A stretch of 64,000 nt of DNA, taken from contig CADCHE010000012.1 in the NCBI GenBank assembly GCA_902801205.1, positions 1 through 64,000 of the forward strand, in the 5' to 3' direction. The notes under the pieces are model-generated. The model did not search any database and was not told where the DNA came from. It saw only the letters and a program-made list of their open reading frames with translations. The stretch is from an uncultured Bacteroidia bacterium. Lineage in GTDB: Bacteria > Bacteroidota > Bacteroidia > Bacteroidales > UBA932. Both the position numbers and the translations under genes were made by a program. Shown one piece after another: positions 22,163 through 30,793 of the stretch; positions within the stretch are counted from its first letter, which is position 1, and each line of letters opens with the position of its first letter.

Positions 22163-24340
22163 ATGAAATTCCATCTCGAATCACCCTACCAGCCCGCCGG
22201 CGACCAGCCGGAAGCGATCCGCCAGCTCTCCGAAGCACTGCGGAGCGGGATCCCCGACGTCACCCTGCTGGGTGTCACCGGGTCGGGCAAAACCTTCACG
22301 ATGGCCGGCGTCATCCAGGAACTCCAGCGTCCCGCGCTGATCCTGAGCCACAACAAGACGCTGGCCGCCCAGCTGTACGGCGAATTCAAGTCGTTCTTCC
22401 CCGAAAACGCCGTCGAATACTTCGTCTCCTACTACGACTACTACCAGCCGGAGGCCTACCTGCCGACGACGGACACCTATATCGAGAAAGACCTGAGCAT
22501 CAACGAGCAGATCGACAAGCTGCGCCTGAGTGCGGCTTCTGCCCTGATGTCGGGGCGCCGCGACGTCATCGTCGTTTCCAGCGTGTCGTGCCTCTACGGC
22601 ATCGGCAACCCGGAGGACTTCCACGCCCAGTCGATTCTCCTGCGCAAGGGCGAACACCGGTCGCTCTCCCGCCTGCTCTACCACCTGGTGGATGCCAACT
22701 ACAGCCGCACGGAGGTGGATTTCAAGCGCGGAACCTTCCGCGTGCGGGGCGACACGGTGGACATCTTCCTGGGCGGCAGCGACGAGGCCGTCCGGGTGGA
22801 ATTCTTCGGCGACGAAGTGGACGCCCTGTCGATCATCGACCCGCTCACCGGCGCGCACCTGGAGGACGTGGCGGAAGTGCCGGTCTTCCCGGCCACGAAC
22901 TTCGTCACCACACGCGAGCGGAGCATCCGGGCCGTCAGCCAGATCCAGGACGACCTCAAGAAGCAGATGGACTACTTCGAAGAGATCGGGAAAGGGCTGG
23001 AAGCCAAGCGGTTGAAGCAGCGGGTAGAGAACGACCTGGAGATGATCAAGGAAATGGGCTACTGCCCGGGCATCGAGAACTACTCGCGCTACCTGGACGG
23101 CCGGCAGCCGGGGCAGCGCCCCTTCTGCCTGATCGATTACTTCCCGAAAGACTTCATCACCTTCATCGACGAGAGCCACGTCACCATCCCGCAGATCCGG
23201 GCGATGTACGGCGGCGACCATTCCCGCAAGTCGGTGCTCGTCGAATACGGATTCCGGCTGCCCGCCGCCGCGGACAACCGCCCCCTCACCTTCGACGAGT
23301 TCAACGAAATCACCGGACAGACCGTCTTCGTGAGCGCCACGCCCGCCGACTACGAACTCGAACAGTCGCAGGGACTGGTGGTGGAGCAGGTCGTCCGGCC
23401 GACCGGCCTGCTGGACCCGCCCATCGAGGTGCGGCCCACCGAAGGGCAGATCGACGACCTGGTCGAGGAGATCCGCAAGCGGGCCGAGGTGGACGAGCGC
23501 GTGCTCGTGACGACCCTGACCAAGCGGATGGCGGAAGAGCTGAACGACTACCTCGACAAGATCGGGGTGCGCGTCCGTTACATCCACTCCGACATCGACA
23601 CGTCGGAACGCGTGGAGATCATCGAGGACTTCAAGAACGGCCTGTTCGACGTGCTGGTGGGCGTCAACCTCCTGCGCGAAGGGCTCGACATCCCGACGGT
23701 GTCGCTGGTGGCCATCCTGGACGCCGACAAGGAGGGGTTCCTCCGCTCGGGGCGCGCCCTCACCCAGACGGCGGGCCGCGCCGCGCGCAACATCCACGGC
23801 CTCGTCATCATGTACGCCGACACCATCACGGACTCCATGCAGGAGACCATCCGCGAGACCGCCCGGCGCCGTGCCAAGCAGATGGAATACAACAAATTGC
23901 ACGGGATCACCCCGAAGCAGGTCGAAGTAAAGCAGAACATCCTGGCCACCGAGCTGTACGGCGAAGGGGCCAAGCCGGTCAACCCGCGGATCCAAAACGG
24001 CCCGAGCGGCCGCGTGAGCGCCGCCGACTCCGTCTCCGACCCCACCTACATCCCCAACCCCAGCGAACTGGGACGCGGGACCATCTCCGTGGGCCTCGGC
24101 CACGATGCGAAACGCGAAAGCGCCTCCGCCTATGTCGACGGGTATGTCTCCGCCGACCTGGCCGCCGTCCTGCAGGACCCGGTCATCCGGTCCATGAGCC
24201 GCGAACAGGTGGGGAAAACCATCGAGGAGGACCGCCGCCGGATGCAGAAATCCGCCGCCGACCTGGACTTCACCGCCGCGGCCAAGTACCGCGACGAGAT
24301 GTGGGCCCTGCAGCAATACCTGAAAGTATGGAAACAATGA
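22163..24340 (+). CDS. uvrB: Excinuclease ABC subunit B
   Basis: The protein has 725 residues. It is the helicase-like damage-verification subunit of nucleotide excision repair. The Walker A is [12 protein letters not shown] (about 37-48), the beta-hairpin stretch [16 protein letters not shown] follows, then the DESHVTIPQ motif, [31 protein letters not shown] and the C-terminal UvrC-binding motif [15 protein letters not shown]. The length is slightly above the usual 660-680 because of a Gly/Ser/Pro-rich stretch near 610-660. Its TGA stop overlaps the ATG of a GH28 gene (ATGA at 24337-24340). Confidence 0.97.
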   Translation: MKFHLESPYQPAGDQPEAIRQLSEALRSGIPDVTLLGVTGSGKTFTMAGVIQELQRPALILSHNKTLAAQLYGEFKSFFPENAVEYFVSYYDYYQPEAYLPTTDTYIEKDLSINEQIDKLRLSAASALMSGRRDVIVVSSVSCLYGIGNPEDFHAQSILLRKGEHRSLSRLLYHLVDANYSRTEVDFKRGTFRVRGDTVDIFLGGSDEAVRVEFFGDEVDALSIIDPLTGAHLEDVAEVPVFPATNFVTTRERSIRAVSQIQDDLKKQMDYFEEIGKGLEAKRLKQRVENDLEMIKEMGYCPGIENYSRYLDGRQPGQRPFCLIDYFPKDFITFIDESHVTIPQIRAMYGGDHSRKSVLVEYGFRLPAAADNRPLTFDEFNEITGQTVFVSATPADYELEQSQGLVVEQVVRPTGLLDPPIEVRPTEGQIDDLVEEIRKRAEVDERVLVTTLTKRMAEELNDYLDKIGVRVRYIHSDIDTSERVEIIEDFKNGLFDVLVGVNLLREGLDIPTVSLVAILDADKEGFLRSGRALTQTAGRAARNIHGLVIMYADTITDSMQETIRETARRRAKQMEYNKLHGITPKQVEVKQNILATELYGEGAKPVNPRIQNGPSGRVSAADSVSDPTYIPNPSELGRGTISVGLGHDAKRESASAYVDGYVSADLAAVLQDPVIRSMSREQVGKTIEEDRRRMQKSAADLDFTAAAKYRDEMWALQQYLKVWKQ

Positions 24341-24345
24341 CCGCC

Positions 24346-25674
24346 ATGAAAAGAACGATCCTCCTGATGGCCACGCTGCTGGCGGTGGCCCTCCCCGGAC
24401 TGCGTGCCGCCGGTACGGACGACACCTGGCCCGACGGAACCCCCATCGACGCCTGGTTCTCCGACACGACCCGCATCGACGTCAAGACCCTGGGACGGCG
24501 CTATGTCGTCACGAAATACGGGGTGCGGAAAGATTCCACCCTGCTGCAGACGGAAGCGCTGCAGGCGGTCATCGACCGTGCGGCCGCGGAAGGCGGCGGC
24601 GTGGTCGTCATCCCGAAAGGGGTCTTCCTCTCCGGCTCCCTCTTCTTCCGGCCCGGCACGCACCTGCACCTGGAGAAAGGCGCCCGCCTGAAAGGCAGCG
24701 ACGCCATCAAGCATTTCCCGCTCGTCGACACGCGCATCGAAGGCCGGACGATCAAGTATTTCGCCGCCCTGGTCAACGCCGACGGGATCGACGGGTTCAC
24801 GATTACCGGCCCGGGCACGATCGACGGCAACGGACGCCGCTATTGGGAGGAGTTCTGGCTCCGCCGCGCGTTCAATCCGAACTGCACGAACCTGGACGCC
24901 ATGCGGCCGCGGCTGGTCTACCTGTCGAACTGCCGGAACGTGCAGGTGCAGGATGTCCACATGGTCAACAGCCCCTTCTGGACCAACCACCTGTACCGCT
25001 GCGAACGCGTGAAATACATCGGATGCTACATCTACGCCCCGCATGAGCCGGCCGGCGCCTCGGCCCCGAGCAGCGACGCCATCGACCTGGACGTCTGCCG
25101 CGACATCCTCGTGCACGGCTGCCGGATCAGCGTGAACGACGACGCAGTAGTCGTCAAGGGCGGTAAGGGCACCTGGGCCGACAAGAACCCGGACAACGGA
25201 CCGACATCGAACGTCCTCATCCAGCAGTGCATCTACGGCTTCGTCCACGCCTGCCTCACCTGCGGCAGCGAGAGCATCCACGACTGGAACATCGTCCTGC
25301 GCGACAGCCGGATCGACCAGGCGATGCGCGTCCTGTACCTGAAGATGCGTCCGGACACGCCCCAGCACTACGAGCACATCCGCGTCGAGCGGCTGACGGG
25401 GAACTGCGACGAATTCATGGGCATCTTCCCCTGGACCCAGTTCTACCAGATGGAGGACCGCCCCGACATGCCCCTTTCGCAGGCGCACGACATCACCGTC
25501 CGCGACATCCGGATGAAGTGCGGGCGCTTCTTCCATGTCGAACCCTCGGACAAGTACCACCTGCACCGCTTCCACTTCGAGAACATCGACGTGAAGAACG
25601 GCGGCGACTTCAACCCGTCCTGGATCGAAGGGACCACCTTGCGGAACGTCCGCGTGGGCGGAAAAGAATACTAA
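24346..25674 (+). CDS. Glycoside hydrolase family 28 protein (polygalacturonase-like), secreted
   Basis: The protein has 442 residues from the ATG at 24346 with a signal peptide (MKRTILLMATLLAVALPG, then LRA). ATG codons at 24328 and 24337 are in frame and overlap uvrB. The fold is a right-handed beta-helix: GVFLSGSLFF, GTIDGNGRRYW, the catalytic pair in SVNDDAVVVKGGKG, then CGSES and RVLYLKM. The GHG of classical polygalacturonases is replaced by CLTCGSES, as in the divergent rhamnogalacturonan-type GH28. It hydrolyses a pectin-type glycosidic bond in the periplasm or outside the cell. It converges with the aminotransferase, the stop codons overlapping. Confidence 0.85.
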   Translation: MKRTILLMATLLAVALPGLRAAGTDDTWPDGTPIDAWFSDTTRIDVKTLGRRYVVTKYGVRKDSTLLQTEALQAVIDRAAAEGGGVVVIPKGVFLSGSLFFRPGTHLHLEKGARLKGSDAIKHFPLVDTRIEGRTIKYFAALVNADGIDGFTITGPGTIDGNGRRYWEEFWLRRAFNPNCTNLDAMRPRLVYLSNCRNVQVQDVHMVNSPFWTNHLYRCERVKYIGCYIYAPHEPAGASAPSSDAIDLDVCRDILVHGCRISVNDDAVVVKGGKGTWADKNPDNGPTSNVLIQQCIYGFVHACLTCGSESIHDWNIVLRDSRIDQAMRVLYLKMRPDTPQHYEHIRVERLTGNCDEFMGIFPWTQFYQMEDRPDMPLSQAHDITVRDIRMKCGRFFHVEPSDKYHLHRFHFENIDVKNGGDFNPSWIEGTTLRNVRVGGKEY

Positions 25675-26861
25675 AGGGCTTGGTAGGCTTCGAGGGCCTT
25701 CTGGAGGACGACGAGCGCCTTGGCGAGATCGTCACGCTTGAGCACATAGGCCATGCGGACCTCGTTCCGGCCGTCCTCGGGATGGGAATAGAAGCCCGCG
25801 CCGGGCGCCATCATCACCGTCTGCCCCTCGTAGGAGAAATCGGTCAGGCACCACATGCAGAACTTCTCGGCATCGTCGACGGGCAGGCGCACCATCGTGT
25901 AGAAGGCGCCCATCGGCGTCGGTGAATAGACGCCCGGAATCTTGTTCAGCCCGTCGATCAGGAAGTTGCGCCGCTGGAGATACTCCTCGTACACGTCGTC
26001 CATGTAGGACTGCGGCGTGTCGAGCGAGGCCTCGGCGATGATCTGCCCGATCAGGGGCGGGCTCAGGCGCGCCTGGCAGAACTTCATCACGGCCTTGCGG
26101 ACTTCCTTGTTGCGCGTGATCAGGGCGCCGATGCGGATGCCGCATTCGGAATAGCGCTTCGACACGGAGTCGATCAGGATCACGTTGTCGTCGATGCCCT
26201 CCAGGTGGAAGGCCGAGATGTACGGCTGCTTGGTGTAGATGAATTCGCGGTACACCTCGTCGGAAAAGAGATACAGGTTGTACTTCGCCACCAGGTCGCG
26301 GATCTGCCGCATCTCCTTGCGCGTGTACAGGTAGCCCGTCGGGTTGTTCGGGTTGCAGATCAGAATCGCCTTCGTGCGCGGGGTGATCTGTTCCTCGAAT
26401 TTCTCGATCGGCGGCAGGCGGAACCCGTCCTCGATGGACGTCCGCACCGACTTCACCACCGCCCCGCAGCTGATCGCGAAGGCCATGTAGTTCGCATAGG
26501 AAGGGTCCGTCACGATGATCTCGTCACCGGGATTCAGGCACGCCATGTACGCGAACATCACCGCCTCCGAGCCGCCGGAAGTCACGATGATCTCGTCCGG
26601 CGACAGATCGATGCCATAATGGGCGTAATACGAAACCATCTTCGTCCGCAGGCTGATATGGCCCTGCGAGGGGCTGTACTCGAGGATGGTCCGGTCCATC
26701 GAACGCACCGCGTCGAGGGCGCACTGGGGCGTCTGGATGTCGGGCTGGCCGATATTGAGGTGATAGACATGGATGCCGTTGCGCTTGGCGGCGTCGGCAT
26801 ATCGGGCGAGCTTGCGGATCGGCGAGCTCGGCATGTTCATCGCGCGTTGGGAGATTTCCAT
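25671..26861 (-). CDS. Class I PLP-dependent aminotransferase
   Basis: The protein has 396 residues of fold type I. The cofactor Lys is in IDSVSKRYSECGIRIG, and YHLNIGQPDI, VTSGGSEAVMFAYM and NPNNPTGYLYT are the other anchors. This group resembles the aspartate/aromatic aminotransferases of Bacteroidota. The substrate is uncertain. It starts 42 bases after the wzi stop with its own TACCTTTG box at 26888-26895. Confidence 0.9.
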   Translation of the reverse strand: MEISQRAMNMPSSPIRKLARYADAAKRNGIHVYHLNIGQPDIQTPQCALDAVRSMDRTILEYSPSQGHISLRTKMVSYYAHYGIDLSPDEIIVTSGGSEAVMFAYMACLNPGDEIIVTDPSYANYMAFAISCGAVVKSVRTSIEDGFRLPPIEKFEEQITPRTKAILICNPNNPTGYLYTRKEMRQIRDLVAKYNLYLFSDEVYREFIYTKQPYISAFHLEGIDDNVILIDSVSKRYSECGIRIGALITRNKEVRKAVMKFCQARLSPPLIGQIIAEASLDTPQSYMDDVYEEYLQRRNFLIDGLNKIPGVYSPTPMGAFYTMVRLPVDDAEKFCMWCLTDFSYEGQTVMMAPGAGFYSHPEDGRNEVRMAYVLKRDDLAKALVVLQKALEAYQAL

Positions 26862-26887
26862 GATCGTAATCGTTCGTTTTACGATGC

Positions 26888-26895
26888 CAAAGGTA
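26888..26895 (-). promoter_or_regulatory. Bacteroidetes -7 box (TACCTTTG)
   Basis: TACCTTTG on the reverse strand lies 26 bases upstream of the aminotransferase ATG, in the short gap after wzi. No clear -33 box. Confidence 0.45.
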
Positions 26896-26903
26896 ACGAT
26901 TTT

Positions 26904-28394
26904 TTACCGGAACTCGCACTTGAGGCCCAAAATCATCCCGGAAGTATCCGGAAGAACGGAGCCTTTGTCGGCATAGGCACCGAAAACCAGGCTCATCGGG
27001 CACCTCCGGAACACGTTGCCCAACGGGACCGACACGTCCAGGCCCATGCTCACCTGCCGGAGGGGCGTTTCCTTCACCGTGCCCGGGTCCTTCTCCCACT
27101 GTGACTCGCCCGCATACGGCACCCGATACAGGCCGTAATTGCAGCTGTAGGTCAGCATCAGCCGGTAGGGTGCCTTTTGGAAAAGATAGCCGGACAAGGC
27201 GAAATGATGCGCACGGATGCGGTTGTTCTCCACGCCCAGCGTCACCCCGGCAGGATCCCAGGTCCCCGCATGCGTCCCCTTGGGAAAGAAGAGCGGGTTC
27301 CCGATCGTCCGGCCATAGTTCGTCCAGGCCGTCCGGTACTCCCCGTTGTTGAAATAGTTGTCTCCCCCACCGATGATATGCCGCTCATAGTGGTATTCGT
27401 CGGAAGGGTCGAGATGCTGCTTCTCCTCGTCCGTCGTCGGCCGGTCATGCCGCGTGCCGGACTGCCACATCGTGTTGTGGTATTCGTAAAGGATGGCAGT
27501 CACCCACTCCCGCCGGTCAACGTTGCGGGACAGGAAAAGGGTGTTCACGCCGTCCGGGAAATTCTGGAAGCGCATGCCGGAACTGTCGTCGTAAGGGATA
27601 TCGTGCTGCGCGGTCAGGGACCAGCCGGAAGAAAACGCCCACTTGATCCGGAGGAACTCCGCCCCGCGCTGGTCGCCGATCACGTTGAGCACATCGCTCT
27701 TCGAACCCGACGCTGCATGCATGCCCAGCGCCATCCGGAAATAATGATCGAGCGTGAGCGGCATCCGGCCGTTCTCCGGGTTCACGCCGCCCCACAGGGC
27801 ATAGTGGTCGAGCCCGGCCCAGACGGTCCACCGGGGCGACACGCGCCATTCCAGTCCTGCCATCATGCGGTGCAGCAAGGGATCCACCGTATAGCGCCGG
27901 TCCGTCATGCGGAACTCGCCCCACGAACCGAAGATGCGCAGGCGCCCCTGCGTAAAGGGTATAGCCGCAGGGGACAAATGCAGGGACACGCCGGGGACGC
28001 CCCGCACATTCCCGCTCCAGAGGACACTGCCACCGGTCACGGAAAGCGATTCTCCGGAACCCAGGAAGGCAGAATTCCCCAACTGCTGGGCCCCGGCATA
28101 GAGCTTCAGATTCTTCCAACGCACGTCGACATACAGTTGGTCGACCAGCAGACGGGTCGCGGGCGCTCCGGAAACGCCGGCCGGATGATAGGAGTCGCGG
28201 GTCACGGCCGAACGCACGCCCCACCCCATCTGCCAGGCCTTCTCCGGATCCGTGATGGAGTACGCCTGCAGGAGGGCCGTCGCGCCCGACGCCTCAGGCA
28301 TCAGGCCATAGCGGTTCGCCGTCGCCCAGAAGGGCATCGGACCACCGGAGGACAGGCTGCCGAGCAGCAGCAGTGAAAGGAAGAAATCATTCAT
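26904..28394 (-). CDS. Capsule assembly outer-membrane protein Wzi
   Basis: The protein has 496 residues from the ATG at 28394; the frame runs on to 28490, but that part covers the promoter. It has a short signal (FFLSLLLLGSLSSG) and an outer-membrane beta-barrel with FWATANRYGLMP near the start, SGESLSVTGGSVLWSGN, FFPKGTHAGT and a C-terminal EFR. Wzi is the surface lectin that anchors capsular polysaccharide. It sits 2.4 kb left of the capsule locus, separated by the RloA/RloB pair, and is transcribed in the same direction as the capsule genes. The family is clear but divergent. Confidence 0.8.
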   Translation of the reverse strand: MNDFFLSLLLLGSLSSGGPMPFWATANRYGLMPEASGATALLQAYSITDPEKAWQMGWGVRSAVTRDSYHPAGVSGAPATRLLVDQLYVDVRWKNLKLYAGAQQLGNSAFLGSGESLSVTGGSVLWSGNVRGVPGVSLHLSPAAIPFTQGRLRIFGSWGEFRMTDRRYTVDPLLHRMMAGLEWRVSPRWTVWAGLDHYALWGGVNPENGRMPLTLDHYFRMALGMHAASGSKSDVLNVIGDQRGAEFLRIKWAFSSGWSLTAQHDIPYDDSSGMRFQNFPDGVNTLFLSRNVDRREWVTAILYEYHNTMWQSGTRHDRPTTDEEKQHLDPSDEYHYERHIIGGGDNYFNNGEYRTAWTNYGRTIGNPLFFPKGTHAGTWDPAGVTLGVENNRIRAHHFALSGYLFQKAPYRLMLTYSCNYGLYRVPYAGESQWEKDPGTVKETPLRQVSMGLDVSVPLGNVFRRCPMSLVFGAYADKGSVLPDTSGMILGLKCEFR

Positions 28395-28401
28395 CGCAAT
28401 G

Positions 28402-28409
28402 CAAAGGTA
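28402..28409 (-). promoter_or_regulatory. Bacteroidetes -7 box (TACCTTTG) before wzi
   Basis: TACCTTTG on the reverse strand lies 7 bases before the ATG, with a TTTC about 20 bases upstream. This means an unusually short 5' leader for the wzi start chosen here. Confidence 0.45.
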
Positions 28410-28617
28410 CGGAATAAAATCCAGAAAGACGTATGGAGCAAAAAGGCTGCTTTCCCTCCTGGATCGCAGCCTTTCAAAACCCGGGGACACCCCCTATTTC
28501 CAGCCACCGTCGGGATGACGCCGGAGGTTTTTCTGTAGTGACTAGAACCAAAACGCGCGAGATTAATGCAAAAACACATTAAATATACCAGTCATTTGCA
28601 GATTCCAACACTTTTTC

Positions 28618-28648
28618 TTGTAATGGTGGAGAAAAGTACCTATATTTG
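28618..28648 (+). promoter_or_regulatory. Bacteroidetes-type promoter (TTG-N20-TATATTTG)
   Basis: TTG (28618-28620), 20 bases, then TATATTTG (28641-28648). It is a good consensus match 23 bases before the AAA ATPase ATG, so the RloA/RloB pair is transcribed from its own promoter. Confidence 0.68.
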
Positions 28649-28671
28649 TCCTTGACAAAGACTCCTGCACC

Positions 28672-29886
28672 ATGATTGTCAAATTCAGCATTACCAACTA
28701 CGGACCCATCCGTGAAACTCAGACGCTCAGTTTCGAGGCAGAGAAGTCTGAGCACCTAGAAGACTACTATGTAGTGACCGTCGCCGGGCATCGCATTCTG
28801 AAGGCCGCTATCCTGTTCGGCCCCAACGCCTCCGGGAAGACATATATCTTGAACGCTTTGAACTTTCTCCGCAATTTGGCCACTGTTCCAACAGCATCAA
28901 AAACAGCGCTTCTTCCTTATGAGCCATTCTTGATGGATGAAGAGTCCAGAAGCGAACCGACAGAATTTGAGATTGACTTCGTTCAGAACGATGATTATTA
29001 TCGTTACAACATTAAATTGAATCGTCAGTGCGTTCTTTATGAGAGGCTCCGCTCTCAGAGCCGAAGGCGAATCGTTTATACACGTACCACGGATATTGAG
29101 TCGCAACTCACCAAGATTGTCTTTGGTGAGGACTACCAGGTAAAGAACGACGTTGAGGCTGCGACGCTCTCCTCCAACACATTATGGAACGAGACCGTAT
29201 TAGCTGGATTTACAAAGACAAATATGGCGCACAAGGCCCTTCAAGCCGTACATGTCTGGTTCCAAAGCTACTTGGCGCCAATGGTAAATCCACGAGCGGA
29301 TCTTACTCGTTTTACGCTGGATTTGATAGATATGGGATATGTGGATAAGGACAAGATAATCCCCATCTTGAAGAAAGCCGATTTCAATATTGGAGGCGTT
29401 ACTATTCGAAAATCAGAAGAATCTGACGAGCCTTTGCGATTGGTCCATATTGGACCTGACGGAAAGCCCACAGACGATATTCCGTATGCTTCTGAATCTT
29501 TAGGGACCCAACGCTATTTCGGTCTTTCCGGCATTCTGTATATGCTTATTGCCAGAAGCAGCGCCTTCCCTATCGATGAGATTGAGTCCTCTATACATCC
29601 GGAACTGGTCAAACACTTCCTGCTATCTTTTTGCACCAACTCAAAGTACTCCCAGCTGCTGGTCACCACGCACAACCGGGAGCTTTTGAATGATAAAGAC
29701 ATTTTCCGGAGTGACATCATCCAGTTCACCGAAAAAGATGAGAATTTCGCTACGCGTCTTTACCGTCTCTCCGACTTCGGGACGGATGTCGTTAGAAACA
29801 CATCCAACGTTCTCAACGCATACAACGCCGGCAAACTGGGCGCATTCCCAAGGTTATCTGATTATTACATCGACATTGACGAATAG
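28672..29886 (+). CDS. AAA family ATPase, RloA / AbiL-type defence protein
   Basis: The protein has 404 residues. It has an ABC-type ATPase fold: Walker A GPNASGKT (50-57), an SLGTQRYFGLSG signature-like region near 285, Walker B-like IDEIESSIHP and VTTHNREL after it. The NYGPIRETQTLSFEAEKSE start is typical of AAA_15/RloA proteins. It forms an operon with a RloB protein 6 bases downstream, the pairing seen in AbiL-type abortive-infection systems and in R-M-linked rlo genes. Codon and base use are AT-rich against wzi and the core genes. The defence role is by homology of arrangement. Confidence 0.82.
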   Translation: MIVKFSITNYGPIRETQTLSFEAEKSEHLEDYYVVTVAGHRILKAAILFGPNASGKTYILNALNFLRNLATVPTASKTALLPYEPFLMDEESRSEPTEFEIDFVQNDDYYRYNIKLNRQCVLYERLRSQSRRRIVYTRTTDIESQLTKIVFGEDYQVKNDVEAATLSSNTLWNETVLAGFTKTNMAHKALQAVHVWFQSYLAPMVNPRADLTRFTLDLIDMGYVDKDKIIPILKKADFNIGGVTIRKSEESDEPLRLVHIGPDGKPTDDIPYASESLGTQRYFGLSGILYMLIARSSAFPIDEIESSIHPELVKHFLLSFCTNSKYSQLLVTTHNRELLNDKDIFRSDIIQFTEKDENFATRLYRLSDFGTDVVRNTSNVLNAYNAGKLGAFPRLSDYYIDIDE

Positions 29887-29892
29887 ATAGCC

Positions 29893-30516
29893 ATGGCAAA
29901 ACAATCAACTAGAAAGACTTACGGATTTGTTGGAGACGGAGAAACCGAGCTCTGGTATTTGCAGATGCTCAAGAAGAATGAGACGACTCTAACTGTGACC
30001 ATCAAGCCGGAACTCCCGCAAAAGAAGTCCGTCGATGAACAGTTTAATTATGTTGTCTCATTGGCAGAGGTGCACGAGAAAGTATTCTGGATTGTCGATA
30101 TGGATGTCATCATCCGTGAAACACGAGAATTCAAAGGACCTAGGGACAAGTCGCCAGCAGCTATATTGAAACTACGGTATCAACAAATATCGAATGATCC
30201 GGTTCTTAGCAAAAAAGTCGTTTTCATTGGCAACACCCCATGCCTTGAATACTGGATACTGCTGCACGTTCTTCAGACTACTCGCTACTACGAAACCTGT
30301 GACCAGGTCTGTGACGAGATTGTCAAACACGAACCATTGACAGGTTACGAGAAGACCAAGAAGTATTACCTCCAGGCCAATGACATCTATAAACGCCTGA
30401 AGCCATTCCTTGCAATAGCAAAAACAAATGCCTTACGAACAGGCTCTTTTAATCCAGACAACCTGCAGAAGGGCTTATCAGAAATGCACAAATTGTTTTC
30501 TGAACTTGGTCTATAA
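29893..30516 (+). CDS. RloB family (AbiLii-like, TOPRIM-type) defence protein
   Basis: The protein has 207 residues. The N-terminal YGFVGDGETELWYL (E19 and its region) and VFWIVDMDVI (D69, D71) follow the Glu plus DxD pattern of TOPRIM-type nuclease folds, and PCLEYWILLH is the RloB core. The C-terminal helices end in SGFN-like PDNLQKGL. It is paired with the AAA ATPase, with which it probably acts; nuclease activity is inferred. It is the end of a two-gene operon and is convergent with the capsule operon's terminator region. Confidence 0.8.
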   Translation: MAKQSTRKTYGFVGDGETELWYLQMLKKNETTLTVTIKPELPQKKSVDEQFNYVVSLAEVHEKVFWIVDMDVIIRETREFKGPRDKSPAAILKLRYQQISNDPVLSKKVVFIGNTPCLEYWILLHVLQTTRYYETCDQVCDEIVKHEPLTGYEKTKKYYLQANDIYKRLKPFLAIAKTNALRTGSFNPDNLQKGLSEMHKLFSELGL

Positions 30517-30536
30517 AGTGCGACCTCGCAGCGTTA

Positions 30537-30686
30537 TCAGTTTTTGTTGCCGTATTGTTGTAATTCAAGCGATGATAACGCCTCCTTCTCGTCAGGTTCT
30601 TTCCGATGCCAGCGATACACCGTCTCACCGATTTCCAGGCGCATTTGCTCGAGTGTCTTGGTCCGGGAGATGGGATTATCAAGCAA
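30537..30686 (-). CDS. Possible small ORF or remnant (49 aa)
   Basis: Reading from a TTG at 30686, the frame gives 49 residues (SRTKTLEQMRLEIGETVYRW in the middle, ending LELQQYGNKN) with a protein-like composition. No ATG precedes it; two stops lie just upstream. I do not recognise the family. It begins 38 bases after the capsule terminator and runs in the same direction, so it may be the tail of a decayed gene. Confidence 0.3.
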   Translation of the reverse strand: MLDNPISRTKTLEQMRLEIGETVYRWHRKEPDEKEALSSLELQQYGNKN

Positions 30687-30723
30687 TTATCACGGCAAAA
30701 AGGCACCAAAAACGATAAAAATA

Positions 30724-30745
30724 ACGGCCTCCCGAAGGAGACCGT
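30724..30745 (-). terminator. Capsule-operon terminator with UUCG tetraloop
   Basis: On the reverse strand ACGGTCTCC-TTCG-GGAGGCCGT is followed by TATTTTTATCG. It lies 49 bases after the CapG-like stop codon and probably ends the long capsule transcript. Confidence 0.8.
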
Positions 30746-30793
30746 AAAAAACATCAGCAACAAGCCGTTAATCTACTTCCTCAGTAGGTCACA

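Noticed and set aside
22181-24337. 718-residue open frame antisense to uvrB
   Set aside because: It mirrors uvrB exactly, has low-complexity composition and no known motifs; high GC and codon bias make long antisense frames common here.
22048-24345. Forward frame from 22048 running through uvrB into the GH28 gene
   Set aside because: Up to 24345 it is a shadow of uvrB in another frame; only the part after the GH28 start is real.
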